Notes: generated from the sequence alone by a model not told the origin. A stretch of 13,999 bases of DNA from Clostridium sp. UBA5530 (GCA_002423705.1 DINW01000027.1:48498-62496), one strand, 5' to 3'; counted from the first letter of the stretch, positions 7,801 to 13,110 are shown. A program made the numbers and translations.

Positions 7801-8452
7801 GCTCTAAAAACTCTTTAGCTTTTTTACTTTCCTCCTCTAGTGGACCCATTCGTTCTTCATAGGTTGATAATATATCATTTATTCTTATTAAATTTTGCTC
7901 TGCAACCCCAAGTTTCTTTTCGCTTTCTTCTTTTCTAGATTTAAACTTAACAATACCTGCAGCCTCTTCTAGCAAAGTCCTTCTTTCTTCAGGTTTTCCA
8001 CTTAATATAGCATCTATCTTACCCTGTCCTATTATGGAATATCCCTCTTTTCCTATACCTGTGTCCATAAAAAGCTCCTGAATATCTTTCAGTCTACAAG
8101 AATTGTTGTTTATTAAATAATCGCTATCACCATTTCTATATAATCTTCTGGATATAGTAACATCGGAATAATCTACAGGAAGTTCTCCTCGGGAATTGTC
8201 TAAAGTCAAACTTACTTGAGCTAACCCTACCGGTTTCCTAAATTGAGTTCCTGCAAAAATTACATCCTCCATCTTTCCCCCTCTTAAGGTTTTTATACTT
8301 TGCTCCCCTAGTACCCATCTTATTGCATCAGAAATATTGCTTTTGCCACTTCCATTAGGCCCAACAACTGCAGTAACTCCCTTTTTAAAGGAAAGATCCG
8401 TCTTATCTGCAAAGGACTTAAACCCTCGGATTTCAATAGATTTTAAAAACAT
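4895..8452 (-). CDS. smc: Chromosome segregation ATPase SMC
   Basis: SMC forms the core of the SMC-ScpA-ScpB condensin, which loops and organises the chromosome for segregation. The 1185-residue protein is complete and of normal length. Walker A is GPNGSGKS at residues 31-38. Two long coiled coils rich in lysine, glutamate, leucine and asparagine flank a hinge at about 505-670, which contains GGAMTGGS near its end. The ABC signature LMSGGEK is at about 1093-1099, Walker B (CILDE) at about 1119-1123 and the D-loop follows. AGGAGAG precedes ATG 8452 at good spacing, and the stop codon of a 31-residue peptide gene abuts that binding site, so the two are probably translationally linked. ftsY follows. 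Confidence 0.98.
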   Translation of the reverse strand: MFLKSIEIRGFKSFADKTDLSFKKGVTAVVGPNGSGKSNISDAIRWVLGEQSIKTLRGGKMEDVIFAGTQFRKPVGLAQVSLTLDNSRGELPVDYSDVTISRRLYRNGDSDYLINNNSCRLKDIQELFMDTGIGKEGYSIIGQGKIDAILSGKPEERRTLLEEAAGIVKFKSRKEESEKKLGVAEQNLIRINDILSTYEERMGPLEEESKKAKEFLELSNNQRAMEISLIVRSITDLNERLGEFEKKIEENTKAKDDLIKERENLKVSLINLNMNLETEEKKFGEEQSSFYKHKEHIQNLNGDIVVLEEKIKNLEVYLQKDASEMDSIKEKIVTLENAKNEEETKLLELQSQGNFYEGQVEKAEITIKDYNENSFTVEKKVKEAREADIEILRKISNMKNEEVIMEKEIENLNNRIQGISELKSNYNNNLAINITTTKLLRDEVEKLNSNMSEIEDKIKENKKEMKVLLSSINNLENQHKDQGIKLSKVEANYNILLDLEKRYEGYNKAVKNLMEHIEKNMVNIAPHKVNVLGEIINVEKRFETAIDIALGSAVSNIITEDEIMAKNLIEYLKRKNLGRATFLPLSIIKGKKIILNDGIKKLKGFIGIASDIIEYDLLYDNIVNSILGKTIICDNMESALNVARISNHSYRIVTLDGEVINPGGAMTGGSIYHKNSNVIGRKREIEELAIEKHELFMKQNKLEIEVNNKKATFKDLDEETLNMRDEIHYKTIEIAKVQERINSVENDNKKLNDGILTSEREIALINNRINEFKIKLESKNKDISQLIIKEEKNKEYIKNLEEELARVNSELEIIKEDLTTLKVQKAELDQKLSEKINNLRRVDTEIEDSKRKIYTLEKETKTNKANKEIFIEGIEEKSKEILLYKDKVISMEQKFEEYENHRSYLKRSINQTNIKVEDINSVIIKYEEVINKLNFSKAKYETEIESYLKKLNEDMNLTYAEAEELGDKNINVEYTKKEISKIKSNITALGTVNLGAIEEYEDVKTKYTFMNLQREDLEKAKKELIGVINEMTSKMRTMFNENFQILRANFNATFQELFKGGRADLILSEGDELSANIEINVEPPGKKLQNINLMSGGEKVLSAIALLFAILKMKPTPFCILDEIEAALDDANVYRYAEFLKIFSENIQFIVITHRKGTMEASDVLYGVTMEEKGVSKIVSVDLSA

Positions 8453-8464
8453 ATATTCTCTCCT

Positions 8465-8560
8465 TTAAAAAAGTATACTTGGTAATAATCCTAGTAGCAT
8501 TGCTAGTAACGTAAAATATATTAAAACCTTTGTAATCTTTTCCCTAGTAGTTTTTTTCAT
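8465..8560 (-). CDS. 31-residue single-pass membrane peptide upstream of smc
   Basis: A small open frame runs ATG 8560 to TAA 8465. The peptide begins with a basic stretch MKKTTREKITK. It then has about 17 hydrophobic residues (VLIYFTLLAMLLGLLPSILF at the end), so it looks like one membrane helix with a cytoplasmic positive N-terminus. GAGGTG lies at a good distance before the ATG, and the stop codon runs into the smc ribosome binding site (TAAAGGAG). Tiny peptides of this shape occur in Firmicutes (for example DUF4044-like or the Listeria stressosome peptide Prli42), but I cannot assign it to either. The function is unknown. The strong binding site and tight link to smc argue for a real gene. 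Confidence 0.75.
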   Translation of the reverse strand: MKKTTREKITKVLIYFTLLAMLLGLLPSILF

Positions 8561-8595
8561 TTTAACACCTCTTTAATTTATTATAAACTGACAAT

Positions 8596-8693
8596 CAAGT
8601 GGAACTTGGTTAAACTCATTTAAGTCCTATCTGCTATTATCTCCATCCTAAAGAGACTAGAGTGTTACAGTAGGTAGACATGGGATAAAGTAT
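8596..8693 (-). other. Structured 5' leader of the small peptide-smc-ftsY unit
   Basis: This is the predicted untranslated leader of about 130 nt between the promoter start (near 8693) and ATG 8560. CCTACTGT-type pairing joins 8674-8667 with GCAGATAGG at 8634-8626, giving 8 base pairs with one bulged A. It encloses a second stem, GUCUC (8657-8653) with GAGAU (8643-8639), around a 9-nt loop. Downstream are UUAAA/UUUAA and the inverted repeat CAAGTTCCACTTG (8608-8596). I recognise no riboswitch or T-box signature. It may be a structured regulatory leader or a small RNA. Confidence 0.4.
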
Positions 8694-8699
8694 TATTAT

Positions 8700-8728
8700 C
8701 TTATAATAGTTTAATGTAAATATGTCAA
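8700..8728 (-). promoter_or_regulatory. Sigma-A promoter of the small peptide-smc-ftsY unit
   Basis: The minus strand shows a perfect TTGACA (8728-8723), a 17-nt spacer and TATAAG (8705-8700), which matches the -10 consensus at five of six bases. It starts about 20 bases past the spoVS terminator. Predicted initiation near 8693 leaves a leader of about 130 nt, long for this organism's other units. Confidence 0.8.
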
Positions 8729-8740
8729 AATTTCAAGAAA

Positions 8741-8773
8741 TACAAATAAAGACCTTAGAAATTCTAAGGTCTT
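8741..8773 (-). terminator. Intrinsic terminator after spoVS
   Basis: On the minus strand AAGACCTTAGA, a three-base loop and TCTAAGGTCTT form a perfect 11-bp stem (8773-8749), followed by TATTTGTATT. It lies 15 bp past the spoVS stop and closes the acpP-rnc-radical SAM-spoVS unit before the smc promoter. The T run is interrupted, so efficiency is uncertain. Confidence 0.85.
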
Positions 8774-8788
8774 ATAGGATATAAGTAA

Positions 8789-9049
8789 TTATCTAGGTTC
8801 AACAATAAATTTAATTGCTGTACGCTCTTCTCCCTCAATGGTTATTTCTGAAAAAGCGGGTACTACAACTAAGTCTATTCCATTAGGTGCTACAAATCCT
8901 CTAGTAATTGCTATGGCCTTTACTGCCTGATTAACAGCTCCTGCTCCTACTGCTTGAACTTCTGCAGCTGAATTTTCTCTTAGTACTGCCGCTAAAGCTC
9001 CTGCCACTGACTTTGGTTGAGATTGTGCCGATACTTTTAATACTTCCAT
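8789..9049 (-). CDS. spoVS: Stage V sporulation protein S
   Basis: SpoVS is a small Alba-like protein needed for proper progress of stage V (coat and cortex) in Bacillus subtilis and conserved in spore formers and some relatives. The 86-residue protein starts MEVLKVSAQSQPKSVAGALA and includes AVGAGAVNQAVKAIAITRGF, both diagnostic. Length is normal. I choose ATG 9049 because AGGAGGAG precedes it. A longer reading from a TTG at 9085 would run through that binding site and add twelve residues unlike the family. A sigma-H-like promoter lies upstream and a strong terminator follows. Confidence 0.96.
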   Translation of the reverse strand: MEVLKVSAQSQPKSVAGALAAVLRENSAAEVQAVGAGAVNQAVKAIAITRGFVAPNGIDLVVVPAFSEITIEGEERTAIKFIVEPR

Positions 9050-9102
9050 AAAACAACTCCTCCTAGATACTCTGTAAATTTGCAAATACTTTTTATAATA
9101 TA

Positions 9103-9127
9103 ATTCTATGAAAGTGAATTTTTTCCT
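9103..9127 (-). promoter_or_regulatory. Candidate sigma-H promoter of spoVS
   Basis: The minus strand reads AGGAAAA (9127-9121), exactly 14 nt, then GAAT (9106-9103). This matches the sigma-H layout AGGAnnT-N14-GAAT seen at B. subtilis spoVG, except for the last -35 base. B. subtilis spoVS is known to be sigma-H dependent. The -35 lies inside the end of the radical SAM gene. An AT-rich sigma-A-like TATAAA just downstream lacks a convincing -35. Confidence 0.5.
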
Positions 9128-10218
9128 TCTTTAACTTTTTCTCTTAATATATTAATTATCGACATTTTATGATGCTCATCATTGTATATAAAAGCAATTT
9201 CTCCTCGATTTAAGCTTTCTGTTGTCAAAATCTCAACTTTTTTAACACCTAATTTGTTTACCAACTCATTAAAATATATTTTTTTGTTAGCATATATTTT
9301 TGATATATCCTTAGGATTTAATTTAATTTTGAAGTTTCCTTCTATATCTTTTGAAATATCATATATTATATCATTTAATAAGGATCCCTCTACCAGTTCT
9401 CTTATAGCTGGGTGAAAAGGTCCTGCCACAATATCTTTTCCCTCTGCTATATTTTCTGTAGGCTGAAGACCTATTCTTATTACATTCACATTATTGGTCA
9501 CATATGCTGCATATAGTACCTTGCTTATTTTTATAGTTTCCTTTAAAGTATAAGGCTCGTATTCCCCCCTATTATATAATTCCTCCATAGGAGTATCCTT
9601 TATTACTAAAGAAGGATATATTCTGCAAATATCAGGTTTCATTTTTATGCTGAGCTCAGTGGTTTTCATATCTTTATAAAAGTCATCTCCAGGCAATCCT
9701 AGCATAATTTGGTGACCTAAGGTAAAACCATAATCTTTAATAAGTTTAGATGCCTTTTCCACATCCTGAAGGCTATGACCCCTTCCTGATTTCTGTAGAA
9801 CCTCTTCATCTAAAGATTGAACTCCTAATTCAATTATATCTGCATTAAATTTCTTTAAGTGACTTAGTATATATTCATCTATATAGTCCGGTCTAGTTGA
9901 CATTCTAATAAAATGGATTTTATTATCATCCTTATATCTTTTGGCTACTTTTAAAAGACTTCTCTGCTTTTCTATGTCGATGGCAGTGAAGGTTCCACCA
10001 AAAAATGAAACTTCTATAGTCGCATTGGGGTTTTTTATAGTTCTTAAATATTCTTCAATGGTATGCTCCACATACTCTCCATTGATTTCAGGGTCATTGT
10101 TCTTTTCTTTTATCTTAAGGCTTTCTCCAGTAATTCTGCTTTGATTACAAAACACACAGTTATGAGGACATCCTTCATGAGGAACAAAAATAGGTATTAT
10201 ATAATGAGATTTACCCAT
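9106..10218 (-). CDS. Radical SAM protein, Elp3-like
   Basis: This 370-residue radical S-adenosylmethionine enzyme has its [4Fe-4S] motif as CPHNCVFC, with cysteines at residues 17, 21 and 24 (CX3CX2C). The SAM-contact stretch SFFGGTFTAID (about residues 72-82), RMSTRPDYID and IELGVQSLDEEVL follow, all typical of the Elp3/HemN-like radical SAM group. It is shorter than full Elp3 (over 500 residues) and I see no clear acetyltransferase domain in the last 100 residues. Clostridial homologues are often labelled elongator complex protein 3 or oxygen-independent coproporphyrinogen oxidase-like. The substrate is unknown, and tRNA modification is only a guess. GGAGGTGAACT precedes ATG 10218, which overlaps the end of rnc by 8 bp, so translation is coupled. 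Confidence 0.85.
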   Translation of the reverse strand: MGKSHYIIPIFVPHEGCPHNCVFCNQSRITGESLKIKEKNNDPEINGEYVEHTIEEYLRTIKNPNATIEVSFFGGTFTAIDIEKQRSLLKVAKRYKDDNKIHFIRMSTRPDYIDEYILSHLKKFNADIIELGVQSLDEEVLQKSGRGHSLQDVEKASKLIKDYGFTLGHQIMLGLPGDDFYKDMKTTELSIKMKPDICRIYPSLVIKDTPMEELYNRGEYEPYTLKETIKISKVLYAAYVTNNVNVIRIGLQPTENIAEGKDIVAGPFHPAIRELVEGSLLNDIIYDISKDIEGNFKIKLNPKDISKIYANKKIYFNELVNKLGVKKVEILTTESLNRGEIAFIYNDEHHKMSIINILREKVKEGKNSLS

Positions 10219-10912
10219 AGTTCACCTCCAAAGACTTAAGTGCCTCTTTAGCACAATTTTGCTCTGCCTCTTTTTTGCTAAATCCTGAGCCTCTGCCTAG
10301 TTCAATTTTATCTACAAGAACTTTAATATAAAATTTTCTTCTATGGGGAGGTCCCTCAAATTTAATTAATTCATAATTAATATCTACTTCTCCATTTTTC
10401 TGCACTATCTCTTGAAGCCTAGTTTTATAATCTAATACAATTTTATTGTTTATAGCCTTTTCGATTGTATCTTTTAAATTTTCTAGTATGAATTTCCCTG
10501 TAAAACTCATACCTTTATCTAAATATAGTGCTGCAAAAATTGCTTCTACGCAATCTGCCTGTATAGAGGTTCTTTCTCTGCCTCCTGTAAGCTCTTCTCC
10601 CTTGCTCATTCTTATATATTTACCTAAATTCCACTTCTTAGCTAAATAAAACAATGAGTTTTCACATACTATTAAGGACCTAGCTTTGGTAAGTTCTCCT
10701 TCACTTTTATTTCTGTAATTATTATATAAGTTCTCCGTTATTGCCAATTGTAATACTGAATCTCCTAGAAATTCTAATCTTTCATTGAATTCCACATTTT
10801 TATATTGATTGGCATAGGAACTATGGGTAAGAGCAACTTCTAAATATTTTTTATTGTTAAATTTTATACCTATAACCTTTTCAAACTCCTCTATGTTGTT
10901 ATCAAAATTCAT
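10211..10912 (-). CDS. rnc: Ribonuclease III
   Basis: RNase III cleaves double-stranded RNA in rRNA precursors, antisense duplexes and structured mRNA leaders. The 233-residue protein has the signature NERLEFLGDS at about 43-52, with catalytic Asp51, then QADCVEAIFAALYLD giving Asp120 and Glu123. A C-terminal double-stranded RNA-binding domain spans about 158-229 (YKTRLQEIVQKNG, then GSGFSKKEAEQNCAKEALKSL). Length is normal. AGGAG lies eight bases before ATG 10912. Between this gene and acpP stands a terminator hairpin and then a roughly 20-bp stem that ends right at the binding site (see that entry). Confidence 0.97.
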   Translation of the reverse strand: MNFDNNIEEFEKVIGIKFNNKKYLEVALTHSSYANQYKNVEFNERLEFLGDSVLQLAITENLYNNYRNKSEGELTKARSLIVCENSLFYLAKKWNLGKYIRMSKGEELTGGRERTSIQADCVEAIFAALYLDKGMSFTGKFILENLKDTIEKAINNKIVLDYKTRLQEIVQKNGEVDINYELIKFEGPPHRRKFYIKVLVDKIELGRGSGFSKKEAEQNCAKEALKSLEVNYG

Positions 10913-10928
10913 GTTTTCAACTCCTAAG

Positions 10929-10976
10929 AAGTTTATTCTTCAACTTGTTTGCACCAACAAATTCAAGAATAAACTT
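10929..10976 (-). repeat. Long inverted repeat/hairpin in the rnc leader
   Basis: On the minus strand AAGTTTATTCTT (10976-10965) pairs perfectly over 12 bp with AAGAATAAACTT (10940-10929). After a single G-G mismatch, AATTTGTT (10963-10956) pairs with AACAAGTT (10949-10942) over 8 bp, one of them G-U, around the six-base loop GGTGCA. The stem stops four bases before the rnc Shine-Dalgarno. There is no T run, so it is not a terminator. The position suggests a double-stranded target of RNase III itself. Confidence 0.8.
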
Positions 10977-10999
10977 TATTTTACACAATACTTTAGCAT

Positions 11000-11028
11000 A
11001 TAATTAAAGCCCCGATATACGGGACTTT
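11000..11028 (-). terminator. Terminator hairpin after acpP
   Basis: On the minus strand AAAGTCCCG (11028-11020), loop TATAT and CGGGGCTTT (11014-11006) form a 9-bp GC-rich stem with one G-U pair, then AATTAT. It starts on the acpP stop codon. The T run is weak on this strand, so partial readthrough into rnc is likely. On the plus strand the same stem is followed by a better T run, but no plus-strand gene uses it. Confidence 0.7.
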
Positions 11029-11258
11029 TATTCTTCTACGTGGGCCTTTATATATTCTACTAAGTCTCCTACTGTAGATATCTTTTCAGCTTCTTCATCA
11101 GAGATTTCTATTTCAAACTCATCTTCTAATGCCATGATAACTTCAACAATATCAAGAGAATCTGCACCTAAGTCTTCTAGTGTAGTATCCATTGTAACTT
11201 CATTTTCTTCTATACTTAACTTATCAGCAACTATTCCTTTTATTTTCTCAAATACCAT
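11028..11258 (-). CDS. acpP: Acyl carrier protein
   Basis: Acyl carrier protein carries growing fatty acids on a 4'-phosphopantetheine arm. The 76-residue, strongly acidic protein contains LEDLGADSLDIVEVIMALED, with the modified serine at residue 34 in the DSL motif. Length is normal. I choose ATG 11258 because GGGAGGTG lies seven bases upstream. A further ATG at 11276 is in frame but would read through that binding site. The gene has its own promoter immediately downstream of plsX and a terminator hairpin on its stop codon, as expected for a very abundant protein needing more transcript than its neighbours. Confidence 0.97.
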   Translation of the reverse strand: MVFEKIKGIVADKLSIEENEVTMDTTLEDLGADSLDIVEVIMALEDEFEIEISDEEAEKISTVGDLVEYIKAHVEE

Positions 11259-11289
11259 ATGTTTCACCTCCCTCATAGTCTACAATTAG

Positions 11290-11318
11290 ATAATAGTACA
11301 TAACACTAATATGGTCAA
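11290..11318 (-). promoter_or_regulatory. Sigma-A promoter of acpP with overlapping inverted repeat
   Basis: The minus strand reads TTGACC (11318-11313), a 17-nt spacer and TATTAT (11295-11290), with initiation near 11283 and a leader of about 25 nt. An imperfect inverted repeat TTAGTG-N5-TACTAT (11309-11293) covers the spacer and part of the -10. Its layout resembles the FapR operator of Bacillus lipid genes (TTAGTA-N5-TACTAA). No fapR gene is in the window, so the regulator is unknown. Confidence 0.7.
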
Positions 11319-11323
11319 TATTT

Positions 11324-12316
11324 TTATGACTTTTTTTCTATTTCATTCTTTATTCTTTCAACAATATTGTTGTCATAAAAGTTTTTAGCCTGTTTTATAG
11401 CATTTTTAAAAGCCTTTCCGTCGGAACTTCCATGAGCCTTGATACATATTCCATCAACTCCAAGGAAAGCGGCTCCACCAACTTCTTTATAGTCAAATCG
11501 TTTTTTAATATTTTTAAAAGCAGGTTTTAACATAGCCCCTCCCATTTTCCCTCTAGTAGTTGCCATTATCTCTCCCTTTAAAATACTAAATATATGAGAA
11601 GCCGTACCTTCATAAAGCTTTAATACAGTATTACCTACAAAACCATCACATACTAATACTTTTGTGTCTCCACTAGGAATATCTCTAGGTTCAATGTTGC
11701 CTACAAAGTTTATAGGAGCATCTTTTAAGAGCTTATAAGCAGCTTTGGTAAGCTCATTGCCCTTTTCTTCTTCAGCGCCTATATTAATAAGTCCTACAGA
11801 GGGCTCATGCACATTCATTATTTCCTCAAAATATATCTTACCCATTATAGCAAATTGCACTAAATAATGAGGTTTACAATCCGCATTGGCACCACAGTCT
11901 ATAATCATAAAATGACCATTTTCTCCTGGCATAAGAGGTGCTAATGCAGGTCTATCTATGCCCTTTATTCTTCCTACTATGAATGTAGCACCTGCCATAA
12001 ATGCCCCAGTGCTACCTGCAGAAATCATAGCATCAGCCTTTTTATCCTTTACTAATTGTAAAGCTATTGCTAAGCTAGAATCCTTTTTCCTTCTTATAGC
12101 CTTTACAGGTTCTTCAGTACACTCTACAACCTCACTGCAATCTATTATTTCAATTTTCTCTTTATCGTAAGTATATCCATTAAGTTCTTTTTCAATAACT
12201 TCTTTTTTCCCTGTAATAATTATATGTAAGTCAAATTCCTGTAATGCTAAAATGCATCCTTCTACAACAGCTTTTGGAGAAAAATCTCCACCCATCCCAT
12301 CTATGGCAATTTTCAT
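11324..12316 (-). CDS. plsX: Phosphate acyltransferase PlsX
   Basis: PlsX makes acyl-phosphate from acyl-ACP, the first step of phosphatidic acid synthesis with PlsY. The 330-residue protein starts MKIAIDGMGGDFSPKAVVEG and contains SAGSTGAFMAGA (about residues 101-112), LMPGENGHFMIIDCGANADCKP and LVCDGFVGNTVLKLYEG, all typical of the family. Length is normal. AAGGAG precedes ATG 12316. It lies after rpmF and a terminator hairpin, and before acpP, which encodes its substrate carrier. In Bacillus a fapR gene precedes plsX and fabD and fabG follow it. None of these is here. Confidence 0.96.
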   Translation of the reverse strand: MKIAIDGMGGDFSPKAVVEGCILALQEFDLHIIITGKKEVIEKELNGYTYDKEKIEIIDCSEVVECTEEPVKAIRRKKDSSLAIALQLVKDKKADAMISAGSTGAFMAGATFIVGRIKGIDRPALAPLMPGENGHFMIIDCGANADCKPHYLVQFAIMGKIYFEEIMNVHEPSVGLINIGAEEEKGNELTKAAYKLLKDAPINFVGNIEPRDIPSGDTKVLVCDGFVGNTVLKLYEGTASHIFSILKGEIMATTRGKMGGAMLKPAFKNIKKRFDYKEVGGAAFLGVDGICIKAHGSSDGKAFKNAIKQAKNFYDNNIVERIKNEIEKKS

Positions 12317-12344
12317 ACAACTCGCTCCTTACATATTTTAATAT

Positions 12345-12378
12345 ATATAAAGAAAAGAAAGTCATAAGACTTTCTTTT
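12345..12378 (-). terminator. Terminator hairpin between rpmF and plsX
   Basis: On the minus strand AAAAGAAAGTC (12378-12368), loop TTAT and GACTTTCTTTT (12363-12353) form an 11-bp stem, followed by CTTTATAT. It begins just after the rpmF stop codon. The plsX start is only 36 bp beyond the stem and I see no good promoter there, so plsX probably depends on partial readthrough. Confidence 0.75.
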
Positions 12379-12380
12379 TT

Positions 12381-12563
12381 TTATTCTTCAGATGTAACTA
12401 CTTCTTTACCCTTGTAAAAACCACAGTTTTTACATACTCTATGAGCAAGTTTCATCTCATGACATTGTGGACATTCAACTATTCCAGGCGCACTTAATTT
12501 AAAAGCTTGCGCTCTTCTTGATCCTCTTTTTCCTTTTGAACCTTTTCTTGCTGGATTTCCCAT
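12381..12563 (-). CDS. rpmF: 50S ribosomal protein L32, zinc-ribbon form
   Basis: L32 is a small large-subunit protein. The 60-residue sequence starts MGNPARKGSKGKRGSRRAQA, then has a zinc ribbon with two CxxC pairs: Cys31/Cys34 (CPQC) and Cys44/Cys47 (CKNC). All four cysteines are intact, so this is the zinc-binding form and not a zinc-independent paralogue. AAGGAGGTG precedes ATG 12563, and the stop codon of yceD overlaps the upstream edge of that site. The yceD-rpmF pair is conserved widely in bacteria. Confidence 0.97.
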   Translation of the reverse strand: MGNPARKGSKGKRGSRRAQAFKLSAPGIVECPQCHEMKLAHRVCKNCGFYKGKEVVTSEE

Positions 12564-12576
12564 TTATAACACCTCC

Positions 12577-13074
12577 TTATTCAGTGAAAAACATGTCTTT
12601 AAGTTTTGCCAACCTAGGATCAACATTAAAGTTATCGCACTTACATGACGATTTATTTAAGTTTATACCACATTGCTGGCAAAGTCCTTTACAATCTTCA
12701 TTGCAAAGCTTCTTTGTAGGTAATTCCATGATAATGCTGTTTTCTAGCATTTCGGTAATATCAAGGTTATCACCGTTAACTACAAGAACTTCATCATCTT
12801 CAACATCTTCATTGGATATTCTTTCATCCATATGAAACTCCAATGGATAATTGAAAAACTCAAGACAGCGTGAACAGGGAATTCTAACTTCAGTAGAAAC
12901 CTTTAGCTTAAGCTGAAGGACATCTTCTATTAACGATAATGTCCCATGGGCACATATAGGTTCTACAAACTCTATTTTATCACCCTCAAAATAAATGGGT
13001 TCCCTTTCATAGCACATATGAATTTCCTTTTTGAAAGCTTTACTATTAGCTAAATCTGATAAACTTATTATCAT
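12577..13074 (-). CDS. yceD: DUF177/YceD family protein (23S rRNA accumulation protein family)
   Basis: This is a 165-residue DUF177 protein. The family is encoded beside rpmF in many bacteria and plants and is linked to 23S rRNA accumulation. It starts MIISLSDLANSKAFKKEIHM and has a CSRC pair at residues 67 and 70 in VRIPCSRCLEFF. A second cysteine cluster (124, 128, 132, 135, 144 and 146) in LCNEDCKGLCQQCGINLN is typical of the Gram-positive members and probably binds zinc. An in-frame TAA lies one codon (CAT) before ATG 13074, so this start is firm. The ribosome binding site is separated from it by a hairpin (separate entry). Confidence 0.92.
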   Translation of the reverse strand: MIISLSDLANSKAFKKEIHMCYEREPIYFEGDKIEFVEPICAHGTLSLIEDVLQLKLKVSTEVRIPCSRCLEFFNYPLEFHMDERISNEDVEDDEVLVVNGDNLDITEMLENSIIMELPTKKLCNEDCKGLCQQCGINLNKSSCKCDNFNVDPRLAKLKDMFFTE

Positions 13075-13110
13075 ATGTTATCTAAGCATGACTTAGATTT
13101 TTTCACTCCC
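13075..13110 (-). promoter_or_regulatory. Hairpin-separated ribosome binding site of yceD
   Basis: AAGGGAGTGA is the only good Shine-Dalgarno upstream of yceD, with its GGGAG at 13110-13106, 31 nt from ATG 13074. Between them ATCTAAG (13098-13092) pairs perfectly with CTTAGAT (13086-13080) around a five-base loop. Skipping the hairpin cuts the spacing to 12 nt. No T run follows the stem. The arrangement copies that at khpA. Confidence 0.55.

Noticed and set aside
8580..8585. Perfect TATAAT on the minus strand close to the small peptide gene
   Set aside because: The base positions for a -35 read CAAGTT, a poor match. The upstream TTGACA-N17-TATAAG promoter is much better. An activator-dependent start cannot be excluded.
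8581..8619. 12-codon open frame in the smc leader with AGGA five bases before its ATG
   Set aside because: The binding site is only four bases and the frame is very short. It is mentioned in the leader finding but not called as a gene.
10978..10983. TAAAAT on the minus strand as a -10 for an rnc promoter
   Set aside because: No acceptable -35 lies 16-18 bases upstream, and a start there would cut into the 5' arm of the rnc hairpin.
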